Positions 11,166 to 23,705 of a stretch of DNA of 64,000 nucleotides are shown here, piece after piece. A model generated the notes under the pieces. That model worked only from the letters and a program-made list of their open reading frames with translations, was not told where the DNA came from and ran no database searches. Location: NCBI GenBank assembly GCA_023238725.1, contig CM041551.1, positions 8,855,759-8,919,758 of the forward strand, written 5' to 3'. Origin of the DNA: Scortum barcoo (taxonomy: Eukaryota > Chordata > Actinopteri > Centrarchiformes > Terapontidae). Numbering within the stretch: position 1 is the first letter of the stretch; each line of letters opens with the position of its first letter. The translations under genes and the position numbers were made by a program.

Positions 11166-13900
11166 GCCAAAAAGAAGATAGATAGAGCGCCACTGGTGTT
11201 GGGGATGCCATGTTGCATTAAATCATGTTTGCGCACGCTAATGCAGGCATACACGTGCACACTTGTACAGATGTGCCAACCATGCATACAAATACGCTGA
11301 CACTTGCCAACAGTTATACTTGTAAACAGGCAGGTATGCATGCAGTGATCGGCAACAAAAAACTACACAGATATGTGATACAGATGTGTGAACAAACTCT
11401 TCCTCCTCGATGCTCTATTCTCACCCTACCCTTTTTTTTCTCTTTAAAAAAAAACAAACAAAAAAAAACCTTCTCAAGGAGCCGATTCAGCAGCCACCCC
11501 ACCTTGCCCTCTGTAGGTGTGTCACATTTTTGCCACACTTTCCCCTCCCCAGGTCACTGTCATGTGCCTGGACCTACTGAGCACAGAGGCTTTAAACAGG
11601 AGAGACAGCGCTTGTCTGTTAGATTAGCGTGTCCCCGACGTCACATGCCTTCGCCTGCACACGTCACCACTTGTCTGGAGGTGCCTGTCGAGGTTCATTA
11701 GAAAATGCCAAGATTTAAGGAACAGAGAAATTTTGTCAAAAGGTAGACAAGAATCTCTGGGATGCATGTAATGTGTTTTCACTGAATGTGGGAACGTATA
11801 TTTGATTTGATGTATGTTGTGTAATGTTGGTATGAAAATAGGTTATGTTTTTCTTTCCCCTGCTTTTCACCAATAAAAGTGCCTTTCGAATTTTACTTCT
11901 CTGATCAGAAATACATATTCCTGACCCCCCAATACATATTCCTGACCCCATGTCATTATTATTCAACACAAAACACATATTCTAAGCAACAAAGCAACTC
12001 CAGGCCGAGGCGAGGGCCAGTCGGCATTTCAAACGCCCCTGAGATTCCAGATATTCTAATACCGTGGGACCTCCTCTCATATTTATTGTGGGAATCAGAA
12101 TTTATGATGAGTAAATTGGGGTTCTTCATCTGTGTGCCGGGGGGGTTGCAACATGCGGCCGAGATGGCTTGACTTATTGATTACAGGGAGCAGTATGCCC
12201 CATTTCAAAGGGAAGGAGAGCCCCCGCCATGCAACTTCTGAGAATTAATTTGCCCGGCATGGGCCTTCATGAGAAACACATGTCCATGCACACACACAGA
12301 AATGCAAGCATAGACACAAACAGGCGCACAAAAACCAAAGCCTGCAGGTAGAAGAATCACACTCCAAAAAAGAAGAAAAAAAAAGACAGCTACATATGCA
12401 GCCCCCTCAAGCCCCCCAACACACACACATACACATTCACATACATGAGACCAATTTTTGCAGTGCTCCAGGTGACAAGGCCATTCTGTTGTAACCAAAG
12501 ATTGTGATCGTACTCTCTGGCATGGACATAAACACAGACTCAAGCATCCCAGACATTCTCACACTGTCTGACAAAAAATTAAACCTAAAAAGTTGCACTT
12601 TTTTTTTCACAGAAACAATAGTTTGTTGCCTTTAATATGGTATTTACCTTTTGAAATTGTCTTTGCAACTATGAAACGCTTTTATTATCTTTCTTTTCAT
12701 TATCCCTTTTTTAAATGTTAGCTGTTTTTCAGGGGAAATAACAAATGAAACGAAAAAAAAGAAAGAAACCCTGTGACTGAAAACTGTATTTTAAAAAATA
12801 TTTTTTGGCCTTTCAGCCTTTCACATAAAGTAACATCCAATGACACTGTAACTGTACTGGAGGCGAATATGACTCCGACACGGTCCCATCCAAAGCGTTT
12901 CTCCAGATCGAGCCACAGCTGAACTATCAGTGGTTCATCCCTGGCATTGTCCACTGGATCACCCCTCTGCACTCAGACACCAGCTCCTATTTCACCAGCA
13001 GCACCCGCGCTAATTTATCATCATGGTCATGACAGACAACACATCTGTGTGTGAATGGATTGAGTGAGGAAAGAGGGAAGCGAAGGAGGGACAACAGTGG
13101 GAGCTTAAAGTGGTGGGGGGAGGGGGGGGGCAGAGAGGGAAGGAGGAAATATGGTAGCAAGGAGGATTCGGATCGCACAATCAGCAGGGCTTTTTAAGGG
13201 TCATATTTTGTTTGAATGGCCTCATCCTACCCTTCGCTCGACCTCTCTCTTTCCCTCCTGCCTCCTCCCTCATAACACGCTGTCAGCTAACCCCCTCGGC
13301 AACTGGACAGCTCATTGTCTTAGACTATCTTACTTACAGCCCATATACTGCAGGTGTGATATGCAGAAGCATTAAAGAGCTTAAGGAGGGAATTGAGAAT
13401 GTTGACCTGCAGAGGTTTACGTTGCCTTATAAAACTGTGGCTTCAGAGACCACGAAAGGGCAAGTCCATGACAACTGGCCTCTTGACGTCTGTCCCATAT
13501 GAAACATTCTTTTAAAGATATTTATTATTTATTTATGATGTAACATCGGTTGACTGTGTTTGTCAGCGTGGCCGAGCCGGGCAGACGCTCAAGTGATGAG
13601 CTTGATGGGCAGATAGGTGGAAATACGGATGGACAACAGATGGGGAGACGCACATTCGCACGCATGTGTCTTGTGTTCACATGTGCATGCTCATATTTAT
13701 ACGGCATTTGTGTGTGGTTGTGCGTACATGCATGCATACATGTCAAGACAGCAGGTGTGCGCATACACGCGTTCTCATGTGTGTGTTCAAGCAAGCATAT
13801 CTGTTTACTTTTGCTCTCCAAAACCCACTCACATTTGAATGCAGGAGACAGGACACATCTCCCTGCTCTGTGAGCCGCTAGACAGCTCAGTCAGAATATT
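11166..13900. other. Non-coding stretch, CA/TG-rich
   Basis: This stretch holds imperfect CA/TG-rich sequence at 11228-11345 and 13665-13790, A- and T-runs at 11431-11468, and an 18-bp direct repeat at 11911-11949. A G-rich patch (GGTGGGGGGAGGGGGGGGG) lies at about 13112-13130. Open frames of 96-158 codons come from the TG/CA-rich blocks. No gene is supported. Confidence 0.55.
11911..11949. repeat. 18-bp direct repeat, two copies
   Basis: The 18-mer ATACATATTCCTGACCCC occurs at 11911-11928 and again at 11932-11949, separated by 3 bp. It is a simple local duplication. Confidence 0.95.
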
Positions 13901-14401
13901 TTAGAGTACACACACACACGTACACGCACACACGCCTCCCTGGGGTACCCCATATGCAGCGCCTGGGGAGTGCAAAATGGAACTTTTTAAAAGCCAAAAA
14001 CACTTCTCCCGAACAAACTAGTCTGCTTAATAATACCACACCCGTGTTTCTCTCTCCTCTCTCACGACAGGCCGTCATTATCTACAAGGGGTGGGTGTTT
14101 CGGCTGCTTTTTAGGGAAAGGTCGTGGTTGTTGTTTTGGTGTCTGAAAGCCTTGCAACATGACGGATGGCAAATAGACTATAAACTATTTGGAATCTATG
14201 CATCAGCAAATACATTTTGGTATGGAAATGAAAAAAGGAAGGAGTTTGGGAATTGTGGATTTAGCGTGAAGGCACAGCACCTTGCAAACTCCCGAGACGT
14301 TCGATTGACTGAACTGGTTATTTTGGACCTGCAGTACATGCTGCGATATTTTGATGTGCATTACATCGAGGAATCAAGAAAATCTATGTTGTTGAGTTTC
14401 T

Positions 14402-14426
14402 TATATATATATATATATATATATAC
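14402..14426. repeat. (TA)n microsatellite
   Basis: A run of about 12 TA units, which is self-complementary. Confidence 0.96.
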
Positions 14427-15027
14427 CGCATGAGAGCAGCTAGGATCTTTTTTTCTTCAGTTGAGGTAAATGAACTTATGTACACACAGACACACAAAAA
14501 CAAACACACGCAGACTCAATGCACACAACCAGTATGTATATAGACAAACACACATGCACCTTCTGCTCTTATGAAGATAAATATGGCAAGGGGTAGATTT
14601 TCACCCACACCCACTGAATGGGACACACACATTCATCTTTGCTGTATTTGGTGTTATGGGGGGTGTATGTGTGCCGGTGTGGGTGTGTGTGTGCGCCTGT
14701 GCCTGTGACGAGGGGATGCATATTGGGGATACAGCAGCAAGAGTGTGTGCACCTCACTGCCTTTTCAATGTATGGAAATGTATGTGCATTTTTAAAGTAG
14801 GGGGGCTAAATTTATTTCCCCCCCCATGTACTCTGCGCCCCTTTCTCTCTCTCCACACCTCATTCCCGAAGCTGATAGACCTATGGATGCATGATAGATG
14901 GAGAGAAAGGGAGAGAGAGGAGAAGAGAGAGAGATGGACGGGGTCTTTGCATGGATGCATACATGCATGCATGGATGTATATACACCCCACTCTCCCTGT
15001 CCTCTCAAACCTATGCTATAAAGTCAC

Positions 15028-15029
<2 letters not shown>

Positions 15030-15070
<41 letters not shown>
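15030..15070. repeat. (CA)n microsatellite
   Basis: A pure run of about 20 CA units. Confidence 0.97.
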
Positions 15071-15072
<2 letters not shown>

Positions 15073-16296
15073 CATACAAACACGCACCTCTGAATGTGGG
15101 ATTCATGCGCATACCAAACGTAATCCATAGTTTTACATAATGGGGAGGAGGAAAGAGGGGAGGCGAACCGGCTCCTGTAGCCGGGTGATAAAGATAATAT
15201 GAATCATCTGACTCTTTCTCTTTCTTTGTGTATGTATACACATTCACCTAGGGAGATGCTGATATGCTATAGGGGAATATAATGAGATACGGAGAAGGTC
15301 CCCCCTGATCGTCAAGAACACATGTGGGTCATATGTGTGCTTTGTGCAATTTTCACAATGCATAAGGATTATGGTTCGCGGTATGCAGAGATTTAAGGAA
15401 ATTGCTCCAAGTGCAAGTCGTATGTGTAGGGAATGGCAAAGCTATTGCACTATTTGCACGCATTGCATAAAGGCAATTGCACTGGGAATGCACAATTGAG
15501 TGCACTGTTTTGATATGCAATTGATGGATTTTCTCCACATTTGTATAATAGTATGTATATACTGAGAGATTGGAGTTTGTTTGTCGCTGGAATTAATTAA
15601 GGAAAAAGTACGCAACACACTCTACATACAAACAAAAAGAAGAGTCACTGTTAATTATTCAGAGAAAGTTAATTTTTCTGAATATAATTAAAGGCATTTA
15701 ACCATCAGGGACAGAGTGAGATCAAAGATGTATATTTGATGTCATGCAGATAGCATTTTTAAATTAGCAAACCCTCTTAACTTTATAATTATCTTTGGTG
15801 TGAGAACTGAGGCAGGAAGTTCTTTTGTGTCAATTCTGGGGCTGAAATAGTCTCCTAAGAATTAGATGAAAATTAATTAGAAATAATTGCAGATAGACAT
15901 GCAGATTGCATTTACAATGCAAATACATTTTAGCAGAGCAGAACTAAAGTTTCTTTTTTTGTCAGTATTATTCTACAATAACAGTAAAAATATAGGAATA
16001 GTATTTCTATTCAAATGCATTAACTTTACATGACATTTTAAGGCTTTTTATAGAATGTAAACATGAATTCTAACGGGAATCTTTGTTAACTGCGGGTCTG
16101 CTGAAATTAAACAATGTATTCCCTCACCTTAATTCTATCGCACAACATAACAGCATTTCCCTTTTTTATTCCTGGGAAAGGATTTTTTTGGGATGTGTGT
16201 GTCACAGCCGCTCTCTGCTCCATGTTTCTGCTGAAGCTGACACACACAGTAATGTCCAGATATATCAAGAAAGAGAAATAGAAAGAGGGAGAGAGA

Positions 16297-16324
16297 TAGG
16301 GTGTGGTGTGTGTGTGAGTGTGAG

Positions 16325-16358
<34 letters not shown>

Positions 16359-16359
16359 G
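16297..16359. repeat. Compound (GT)n(GA)n microsatellite
   Basis: An imperfect TG/GAGTG block passes directly into a pure GA run at 16331-16358. The same GT-to-GA architecture occurs at 30391-30442. Confidence 0.96.
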
Positions 16360-16881
16360 TTGAATTCTATCTCCAAGTATCAGTGGCCCCACGGAAAAAT
16401 AGAATTGTTTCCTCCATATTAGGAATCAAAGCTAAGCCCGGTGTTATTGCGTCCACCATTTTGACTGCAGCCGACAGACCTTGAGGAAGCAGGTGCACCG
16501 AGATGAGTGTGTAGGTGTCAGTACATTTTATTCATTCATTTTCTTGTCTGATTTTTGCAGGTCAAAACGCATGCTTCTGTGAATTTTTTTTCACGCTCCA
16601 GAATTGTCGAATGTTTATGTGTATACGTTTTTCGTGTGACATTCATATTTATACATGTCTCATCATGTGGTGAATATGGGTGAGCGTGTCCACGTGCGCC
16701 TGCAGGTGTCCGTGCCTGGGCGCATTTATGGTCCCGGGGAACTGTTGACCTCATCTCACAGCCCCCTCACACAACCACACAGTGTGTTTCTAGAGGACCC
16801 CTGAACTTGACCATGGAGGGAGAGGGGTGAAGGGACTGGAGCTGAGGCTTAAAACAAACCACTCTGATGGACAACAAAGAC

Positions 16882-16924
16882 AGGGAGGTGGGGGTGGTTG
16901 GGGGGGGTGGCTTGTGTTGGGGGG
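16882..16924 (+). other. Potential G-quadruplex
   Basis: G-runs of 3, 5, 8 and 6 within about 43 bp on the plus strand meet the usual four-run rule. The last loop is about 11 nt, so this is weaker than the one at 57194. Confidence 0.5.
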
Positions 16925-17898
16925 TGCATAAAGGTTGAGATTCAAGGGGGAAGGTCCCCAGGGTGCGTGTGTTTGTGTTGGTGTGTCCATATTTAGTTTA
17001 TCTGGTCTTAGAAATCTGTTCCTTCATTCAGTCATTAATTTTGTCTTCCAGAGTTTTGTAATTTCTACCTTTGTTTAATTGAAAAAAATGAAAATTACAT
17101 ATAATGTTTAAAAATTAATGTTTTTTTTGTACTGCCTCTTTTTTTCTAAAGGTTTTTTATTTTTTTGTATTTGTGGTTGTGTGGTTGTAAAGCTACCACA
17201 CATCAGCAACATGTGTGTGTTGAGATATGCATACTGTATATACTGTGTGCCCATGCATAAAACATGTATTTAAATGTTTGTGGGTGTTAATGTTTATATT
17301 ATTTTTTGCATGGTCCTCTATGAATATTGATGGCCGTTTCTGGGTCATCATTTAGATCATTTAGTGAGACCTGCATTTCAATTTAGAAAACAGAGCAAAA
17401 AGTAAACCCTCAAGGTGTTTGATTGTTTTAACATGGATCATCTCTGGTTTTATAAAGTACTAAAATATTACCCAGCATCACCACACTAAATAACAAACAT
17501 TTCCAAAAAATGTGTGAGCACAAGATGGGAAACACACCTCAGTGCTGCTGAAGTAAAAAAAAAAAAAGGTGTGTATGAGTGTGTGTGAGACCTATATTCC
17601 AAATGAATGTGGTAAAGATTAGTTTAAATAAGAAGCTGAAAGAGTCAGACAAATGGGACGGAGGAAGAGAGGAGAAAGTTTGAAAGGCAGTAGAGGTTGG
17701 AAAGAATGAAGAGAAAATGAGGCGGGTGTTAGAGAGGAGGAGGGTGAACATAGAGAGGAAGACGGGAGGAAGGAGGAGGAGAGGAAACAGCTTGGGAGGA
17801 GGTGAAGAAGAGGAGGTTAGAGGGGGAACAGGTGGGGGTGTTGGGGGGAGGGTTGAAAGAGGTCAGGGAGCATAGCGTCTTTTGGCGAGGAAAGCGAG

Positions 17899-17940
17899 GT
17901 GTGTGTGTGTGTGTCTGTGTGTGTGTGTCTGCGTGTGTGT
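17899..17940. repeat. Imperfect (GT)n microsatellite
   Basis: A GT run with CT and GC interruptions. Confidence 0.95.
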
Positions 17941-18149
17941 CTTCTCTAAATTGTGAGTAGAAGGTGAGGGGTGAGGTCTAGGCACGCTTCTCGCAAAAAC
18001 AGCAGATAGAGATGGACAGTCAGAGGCAGCACTATAGCTACTGTGTGTGTATGTGTGCGCCTGCATGAGCGCATGTCTATGCATGTGTGTCCGCGTGCTT
18101 GTGCGGGGTGTGTGTGTGCGTGGGTGCGTGCGCCTATGAGTGTGTGTTT

Positions 18150-18660
18150 TAATAGCCACAGTCAGAGAACCTCTGTCAGACGGTCAGCTAATTGGCCATC
18201 TTACAAGTACAGAGGAGGCTGCTCGCAAATTGGCAAAAAGGGCAACCGGCTTCAATCTGATACCAAACTCCATTCTGTCACGATGCTGTCCATTAGACAA
18301 CAGCTTAAGTCAGGGAAATGGAACAAAAATAAAGAAAAACAGAATACAAAACAGGAGGAAAATAGTGGCGTAATTGTGCTTCGGAGACTCGTGTTGTTGC
18401 GCTTGACCCGTGTGTAGCGAGACAACGGGGATCATGCCAGATTTAGCGTAAATAAAAATTTGGGGGGAAACGTCAACTCATTGGGCTGATTTTTTTTTTT
18501 TTGGTTACATTTGTGTGTGTCTACAGTATGTGTGTCTCCCTGTTGCAGAAGCCTCATGTATTTTAATCCATGTAAAGTCCCAACTGGGTTCCAATTAGGA
18601 ACAGGTTTCCTAACGCCCGGAGGGGAAACTGGTAATTATGCTGTTGACTGTGGTTGTGAC
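18150..18660. promoter_or_regulatory. Candidate conserved non-coding element
   Basis: This block is largely free of simple repeats, apart from a T-run at about 18491-18502. It carries GGTCAGCTAATTGGCC (about 18182), CCAATTAGGAACAGG (about 18591) and GGTAATTATGCTG (about 18631). It sits immediately left of a locally duplicated element (18690-19170). The TAATT density suggests a developmental enhancer but conservation is unproven. Confidence 0.3.
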
Positions 18661-18689
18661 TTAGACTGTTTGTGCATTTGTGTGTGTGT

Positions 18690-18910
18690 GTGTGTGGGAC
18701 TTAACACAGTGTATGATATTCTTTTTTATCTCTCCGCAATGTTTACAATGCTGATGTTGTTAGCTGTATCAAATGATTCTTCATAATTAGACACAATACA
18801 GATATTCAAATCCTCTTATCTTAGTTGTTGATCACGAGTGCCTAACGCACACACTTGTATATCATGTTGTCTAAGCTGAGTCTAAGCTTGAAGGCACAAC
18901 AGGCGAAGAG
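18690..18910. repeat. Local duplication, copy 1 (CNE-like unit)
   Basis: The core 18721-18830 aligns without gaps, at a constant offset of 294 bp, to 19015-19124. I count about 13 mismatches in about 108 bp, so roughly 88% identity. Weaker similarity extends left through a GT run and a GGGACT...CACAGTG segment, and right into GTCTAAGC(T/A)TGAAG. The shared core contains AATGTTTACA, GTTAGCTGTA and TTCATAATTAG-like motifs. It does not resemble a transposon terminus. Confidence 0.85.
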
Positions 18911-18979
18911 AGTTGAGTGGAGTTTTTTTTTGGGGGGGGGCCTGTGAATTAAGCATATGTTCAAGTGCCTGTGTGTGTG

Positions 18980-19170
18980 GTTTAGAGGGACTGCACAGTG
19001 GTTGGTAGCCAATTCTTTTTTATCTTTCTGTAATGTTTACACTGCTGATGGTGTTAGCTGTACCAAATGATTCCTCATAATTGGGCACGATGCAGAGATT
19101 CAAATCCTCTTATCTCAGTTGTTTACACATCGCTTTAGGTATAAAGTCTAAGCATGAAGAAACAGCAGCA
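18980..19170. repeat. Local duplication, copy 2 (CNE-like unit)
   Basis: This is the partner of 18690-18910. Substitutions are scattered and mainly transitions, and there are no gaps in the core. That pattern fits an old tandem duplication of about 294 bp whose core has been retained. Mismatches cluster at 19082-19099, while the flanking TTCAAATCCTCTTATCT and AAATGATTC blocks are almost unchanged. Confidence 0.85.
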
Positions 19171-22100
19171 ATATTTATACAGTATATAAATATAGATGTA
19201 CAGTATCTGAGAATCTGGCTTTGTCTATTCATACATGTCTGTGATGAGCCTTGTGCGTGTGAGCTTGACAGGTAGCCGTGCCCTAATGCTCTTAAACTCC
19301 CCGCCCGCCATCTAACCTTGAAAAGGGAGAGTGACGCTGATGTAGTGGACAGCGCACCTCTCACATCTAAACCTAAATGTTGAAAAATGTCCCCTCAGAT
19401 AAAATGGATGACCCGACCGTGGAACCCATCGGTATAAATACATTGTTTTGCAAGGCTGAACTGACACGAAAGCCAAGAAAATGTTGAATTTTCTCTGTAT
19501 GGTTTTCTGCAATTTGAAAAGCTTGCCACAGTGGCAAAAAGCAGAACATGTGTTTATTTTCGGTACTGCAGTGTTTTGGGGATGCTAGGGCCCTCCTCAA
19601 TGTGTATTCATGAACTCTTATTGTGGTTGCCACTATTTCCATATTGTGTCGGTGCAAAAACGCCTCGCAGAAGGGGAAATGAATATGAGATATTTACAGC
19701 GTTTTTCTTAATCCGTACAGATGGACATGCTGGGGTATGTACATATCACTGTAAACTGTTGTAGACTTATTCATATCAGACGAGATTCTGGGAGGGGGTA
19801 CGGGGGTTAAAATCCAACTTCAATTTACAAATCTGAGATAATTTTCACACTCCCCTCTGAAGATTTTTACATAGAAATGAAGGCAGCGGAGGGTTGAGGG
19901 GGGCACAAGGAATCTTTTGAGACTGCAAAACAGCATAATTGTTTTGCTATCCAATCGGGTGTTATACTACACATAATATATGGTTATTTCATACAGCCTC
20001 CAGACTGCCAAGATGTTTTCAATTTGGCACAGCTCTGCGATCATGATATCACAGAGAAAAGAGAGAGAGCGAGAGAAAGAGAGAGAGAGCTTCCAGTCTG
20101 GGATGGCCAGAGCAGTGAGAGGGCGATCATTTCGCCAAACTCAAAGGCTTTTTTCCCCTCTCTCTCTCTCTCTCTCTGGGACGAATAATTCCACAGTTGC
20201 TGAGGCACTGAAAAAGCAATCTGCGGAATACCCCAGGGTCATGTCTGTGGCCGGATGATTTGTGTGAAATGTCATACATTAAATATAAGTTTAACATTCA
20301 GCCCGGTGCACTGTAAAACTGCCCTGTCGTTGCCACAGTCCGCCATTTCCCTCTGTGCAGGGAGGGTTCGGGTTCAGGAAAGCGGTCACAAAGGAGTTGG
20401 ACACACAAATACACACACAGACACGGACACACACGCACATACACGGCACCCCCTGTGTCTGCCCAATCTTAGAGGGAGTAAGAGTGGGGGGAGGTGCATG
20501 GGGGGGTTGCGGACGGCGGGGAGTTGTGAGGCCATTCGATCCACAGCTGCATTTCATTTACGAATGCGAGAGCAACTTTTTTCTTGAAAAATATATCTAT
20601 ATAATTTTTTTTTTTTTTTCAATTTCATCTTGTATTTTTCCCAGGGAGCTTTTGGGCCAGACAGGCATTGAGAAAAGAGGGAGAGGTAGACAGACAGATG
20701 GACAGAGAGACGGACAGTTTGTCTAGAGGCAGGTGTTGAATTCGCGTCCAGGCTGAGATGAGAAAGTAAGAGAGGAGGTGAGGAAAGAAAAAAAAAAAAA
20801 AAAGGTTGTAACTAATTCATAAAGTTTCAGGAAAATAGCAGCCACTGAGAGGAAGAGAGAGAGAGGAGAAGCGAGAGAGACAGAGGAAAAAGGTGTCTCC
20901 AGGGACTTCAGTGAAGCAGTCATCCCAGAGAGAGCGAGGGGAGATTCTGTCCATCCTAGCAGATGAGAAAGAAATGACAGAGAGGGTACAAAGGATGTCA
21001 TCCGCCAGATGGACAACTGATGAGTTTTCTCCCTTTTCTCTTTGTCTTTCTGTGCTTTTTTTTAACTCATGGCTTGTTTGTTTGCGCTCAGTCTGTGCCT
21101 CTGGAAAGTTTCTGTCTGAATGACTACAATAAGATCATGTGTTTGATATGTAGAGGGGAAACGTTGTGGATATTTCAGAAATACGAAATTCATTGAAGAA
21201 GGCCAACTTTGGTGATGATCAAAGGGCAAACACTGTATGTTTTGAGTGTAGAAAGTATAAAACACTATATCGGCCCTGATTAAGCTGTGCCAGGCGCATT
21301 TGATATTGTTCATGAATGTAATTATATACCTCTGTGCTTTTTCAAAATATTCTTATCTACTTGGCACAGTTCAATTTAGTTTTCGCCTGGTGGTGTTTGA
21401 CAACATTTGCATCTAAAAAATCCATGCCCCCTTTCTACAAATTCTGCTTATTATTGCCATGAAAGAGCTTACCACCAGATTTATCAATTTCACCTTGAAG
21501 GTGTTGTACTCGCCAGTGCATTTGTAAGCAAGTCGGAACTCTTTGAAGACAAAAACAGTATCGTACAATCTGTAGCCCCCCTTTCCTACCCTTCTCCTCC
21601 CTTTCCACTCCCTACTTCAAAGCAGAAAGTCTTAGATGAAGGTTTGGAAAGAAATGGAAAACAAATTGTTCATTTGTATCTGGGAGGAGACCAGACACTT
21701 GAGCAAATTCTCTCTGCATTCTCTCTTTACACGCGCCGCAGTAAAGTTGTCTTAAGGTGGGGTGCGGCAGAGCCAGAAAGAGGTAAGGCCCCAGCAGTTG
21801 CTGTTTTAAAGTATCAGACAGGCAATCAAATGTGCAAATGAGAGCGAAGCTGGTCAATGATCACCTTCGGGATAAATCAGAGATATGAAATGAATACAAG
21901 TGAAAGAATTTTCCACACTGCTCTGTGGAAGAAATGTTGAATTGATGTGTTATTTATGCTGCAGGAAGTAAGAACTATAACATAAGAAAAGTTACAGCAA
22001 TGTTTACTTTTTTATTTTCATTCATAGATTTTATTAGTGTATTTAATAGTACACATGTAAATAGATCATTTTAGATCATGATAATGGATTAGATGATTGA

Positions 22101-23490
22101 TCTTTTTCAATCTAGTATGAATTTAATAAAATAGAAATAATAAAGAACTGAGAACAGAAATGTACCAAAGTGTTTACACCACCACAAAAATATGATTCAG
22201 TATCAAAAGAGATTATAGCAACGATCAACAAAGTGTAGGCTGAAGCCACAGTTTAATATAAATGCATAAAAAAACATAGTGTACAGCCTTTTTTTAACAC
22301 TTGTGGGAGACCATTTCCATATATTATATTATGGGAAAAGGCAATACAGCTCTGATCATGAAGAATAAAATTATGCTCCTTCATTTGCAAAATAGAGGCT
22401 TTTGATGTCCGACTTAAACTGAAATACACGGTATGGATTGAAGCATTCAGAAAGAACGTGTATCACTCTGCTTCGCCCTCGCAGGTGATGCTAACCCCGA
22501 ATTCAAACAGTCTAAAAGATAAAAAAGAAACTGCTGCACACTTAAAGTCACCTCTGCTCCAATTTATCGAGTCAGTGTTTGATTGATGAGATGAAGGACC
22601 GTGTGGTCCGACAAAATTGTAACTGCCACTTCTTACTATTACCGGCCCGCATTCAAACACCAGTGCAGAGTGTCTGGGGAATTTACACCCAAATGTTTGG
22701 TGTAGGTTCAGACTGGGATTGAAAACCTGAGTCAGTGCTGCACTGTAGGCGGAGGTGCAGCTTTATATGACAGTATCTATGCATACAGTGCATCTCAGTC
22801 CACATAGTGTACAGCTAGGGATGAGGGACTCCATACCATAAGAGTATATCACAGTAATTCATATATGTTTTCAGCTTCAGACCTATGATAAAGAGAAATG
22901 AGTTGATGGGAAAAGGCCAGACTGCGGCTCCTTGGCCATTATCCACAGGCAGGCAAATCAAGCCAGCAAATCAGGAACAATGGAGCCCTCAGAGAGCAGA
23001 GTGGGGATCAAAGCAGCGCTAACTGGCCATTGCAATCCAATTGAAATGTTCACTTTGCATCTCTCCAAAGGTAATGGATGTGGAGAGTGGGAGGTGAAAA
23101 GAAAGGGCTGCCCACTCGCATTTGACGTAAAATTATGGAAGGTAAGAAGAGAAAAAAGGAGAAAAAAATGCTCGTGACAGGCCTGGCCTTCTCAAGTCAT
23201 CTACTATAGAAGCTTCATAATGTCCCTTGGTTATTTTGACTTTGAATTTTGCAAAGACCAATTTTTTCACTCCCTTTTTTTTCTTCCTTTGAACCTTCCA
23301 ATGGTAACATTATGATGATATATGAGATGCTATACTATGGCCCTTGTGCATGTGGAGTAGTATTGAGGCAGGCTATTTCTTAAAGTGTCCTCATTCTCTA
23401 TGTCTCTCTCTCTCTTTTTCTTATTCTCCGTGTCTCTCTATCCGTCTCCCCATCACTTTCTCTTTCCATCGTTCCATCTCTCCATTTGAA
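19171..23490. other. Non-coding stretch, partly AT-rich
   Basis: The stretch contains GA and CT arms at 20053-20177, CA-rich DNA at 20401-20445, T- and A-runs (20607-20620, 20788-20803) and purine-rich DNA at 20840-20960. AT-rich unique DNA with no recognisable element fills about 21950-22400. A 144-codon frame at 21407-21841 has no recognisable domain. Confidence 0.55.
20053..20177. repeat. Inverted (GA)n ... (CT)n arms
   Basis: A GA-rich run (20053-20090) is followed after about 66 bp of unique sequence by a (CT)n run (20156-20177). The two runs are complementary, so either strand could fold into a long stem. A CT/GA pair in the opposite order occurs at 33411-33690. Confidence 0.85.
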
Positions 23491-23494
23491 TGTG

Positions 23495-23705
23495 TTGATC
23501 ACCTGGGGAGATGCTGCATTAATGCTGACGCCCAGTAAAAAGCAGAATCTCCTCTTTATTTATCTGCACTAAAATTCCTCCCAATCTTTCCAGCACATTT
23601 CACTCAATCACGCAACTCAGGCCATTCCATTAGCCACACAGGGGCGTTTTACCTCATTGAGCACAACACGCCCCGCACTTCTATGAATATAGATTCCCCT
23701 AAATT
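23495..23705. promoter_or_regulatory. Candidate conserved non-coding element
   Basis: This repeat-free sequence begins GTTGATCACCTGG and contains TGCATTAATGCTGACG, CAATCACGCAACTC and CCATTAGCCACACAGG. Homeodomain-type cores and balanced GC in an otherwise AT-rich, microsatellite-bearing neighbourhood make it a candidate enhancer. Confidence 0.3.

Larger units (their letters stand above)
13900..18150. other. Microsatellite-rich non-coding stretch
   Basis: The stretch contains CA runs at about 13911-13934, (TA)n at 14402-14426, TG-rich DNA at 14664-14710, GA-rich DNA at 14898-14937, (CA)n at 15030-15070, compound (GT)n(GA)n at 16297-16359 and (GT)n at 17899-17940. It also contains imperfect TG at 18043-18146 and a potential G-quadruplex at 16882-16924. 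AT-rich unique DNA fills 15500-16080 and 17000-17560. A 159-codon frame at 13954-14433 ends in the TA repeat and has no recognisable domain. Confidence 0.6.

Noticed and set aside
13954..14433. 159-codon plus-strand frame with a protein-like look
   Set aside because: It ends in a (TA)n repeat and matches no family I recognise; the acceptor-like ACGACAG at about 14070 is weak.
18721..19124. GATTCAAATCC-like B-box suggesting a tRNA or SINE promoter in the duplicated element
   Set aside because: No A-box at the right distance, no cloverleaf, and no poly-A or simple-repeat tail.
21407..21841. 144-codon plus-strand frame
   Set aside because: No domain, no splice partners, average composition; treated as chance.
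21950..22400. AT-rich block that might be an old transposon
   Set aside because: I could find no terminal repeats, target duplication or recalled consensus.
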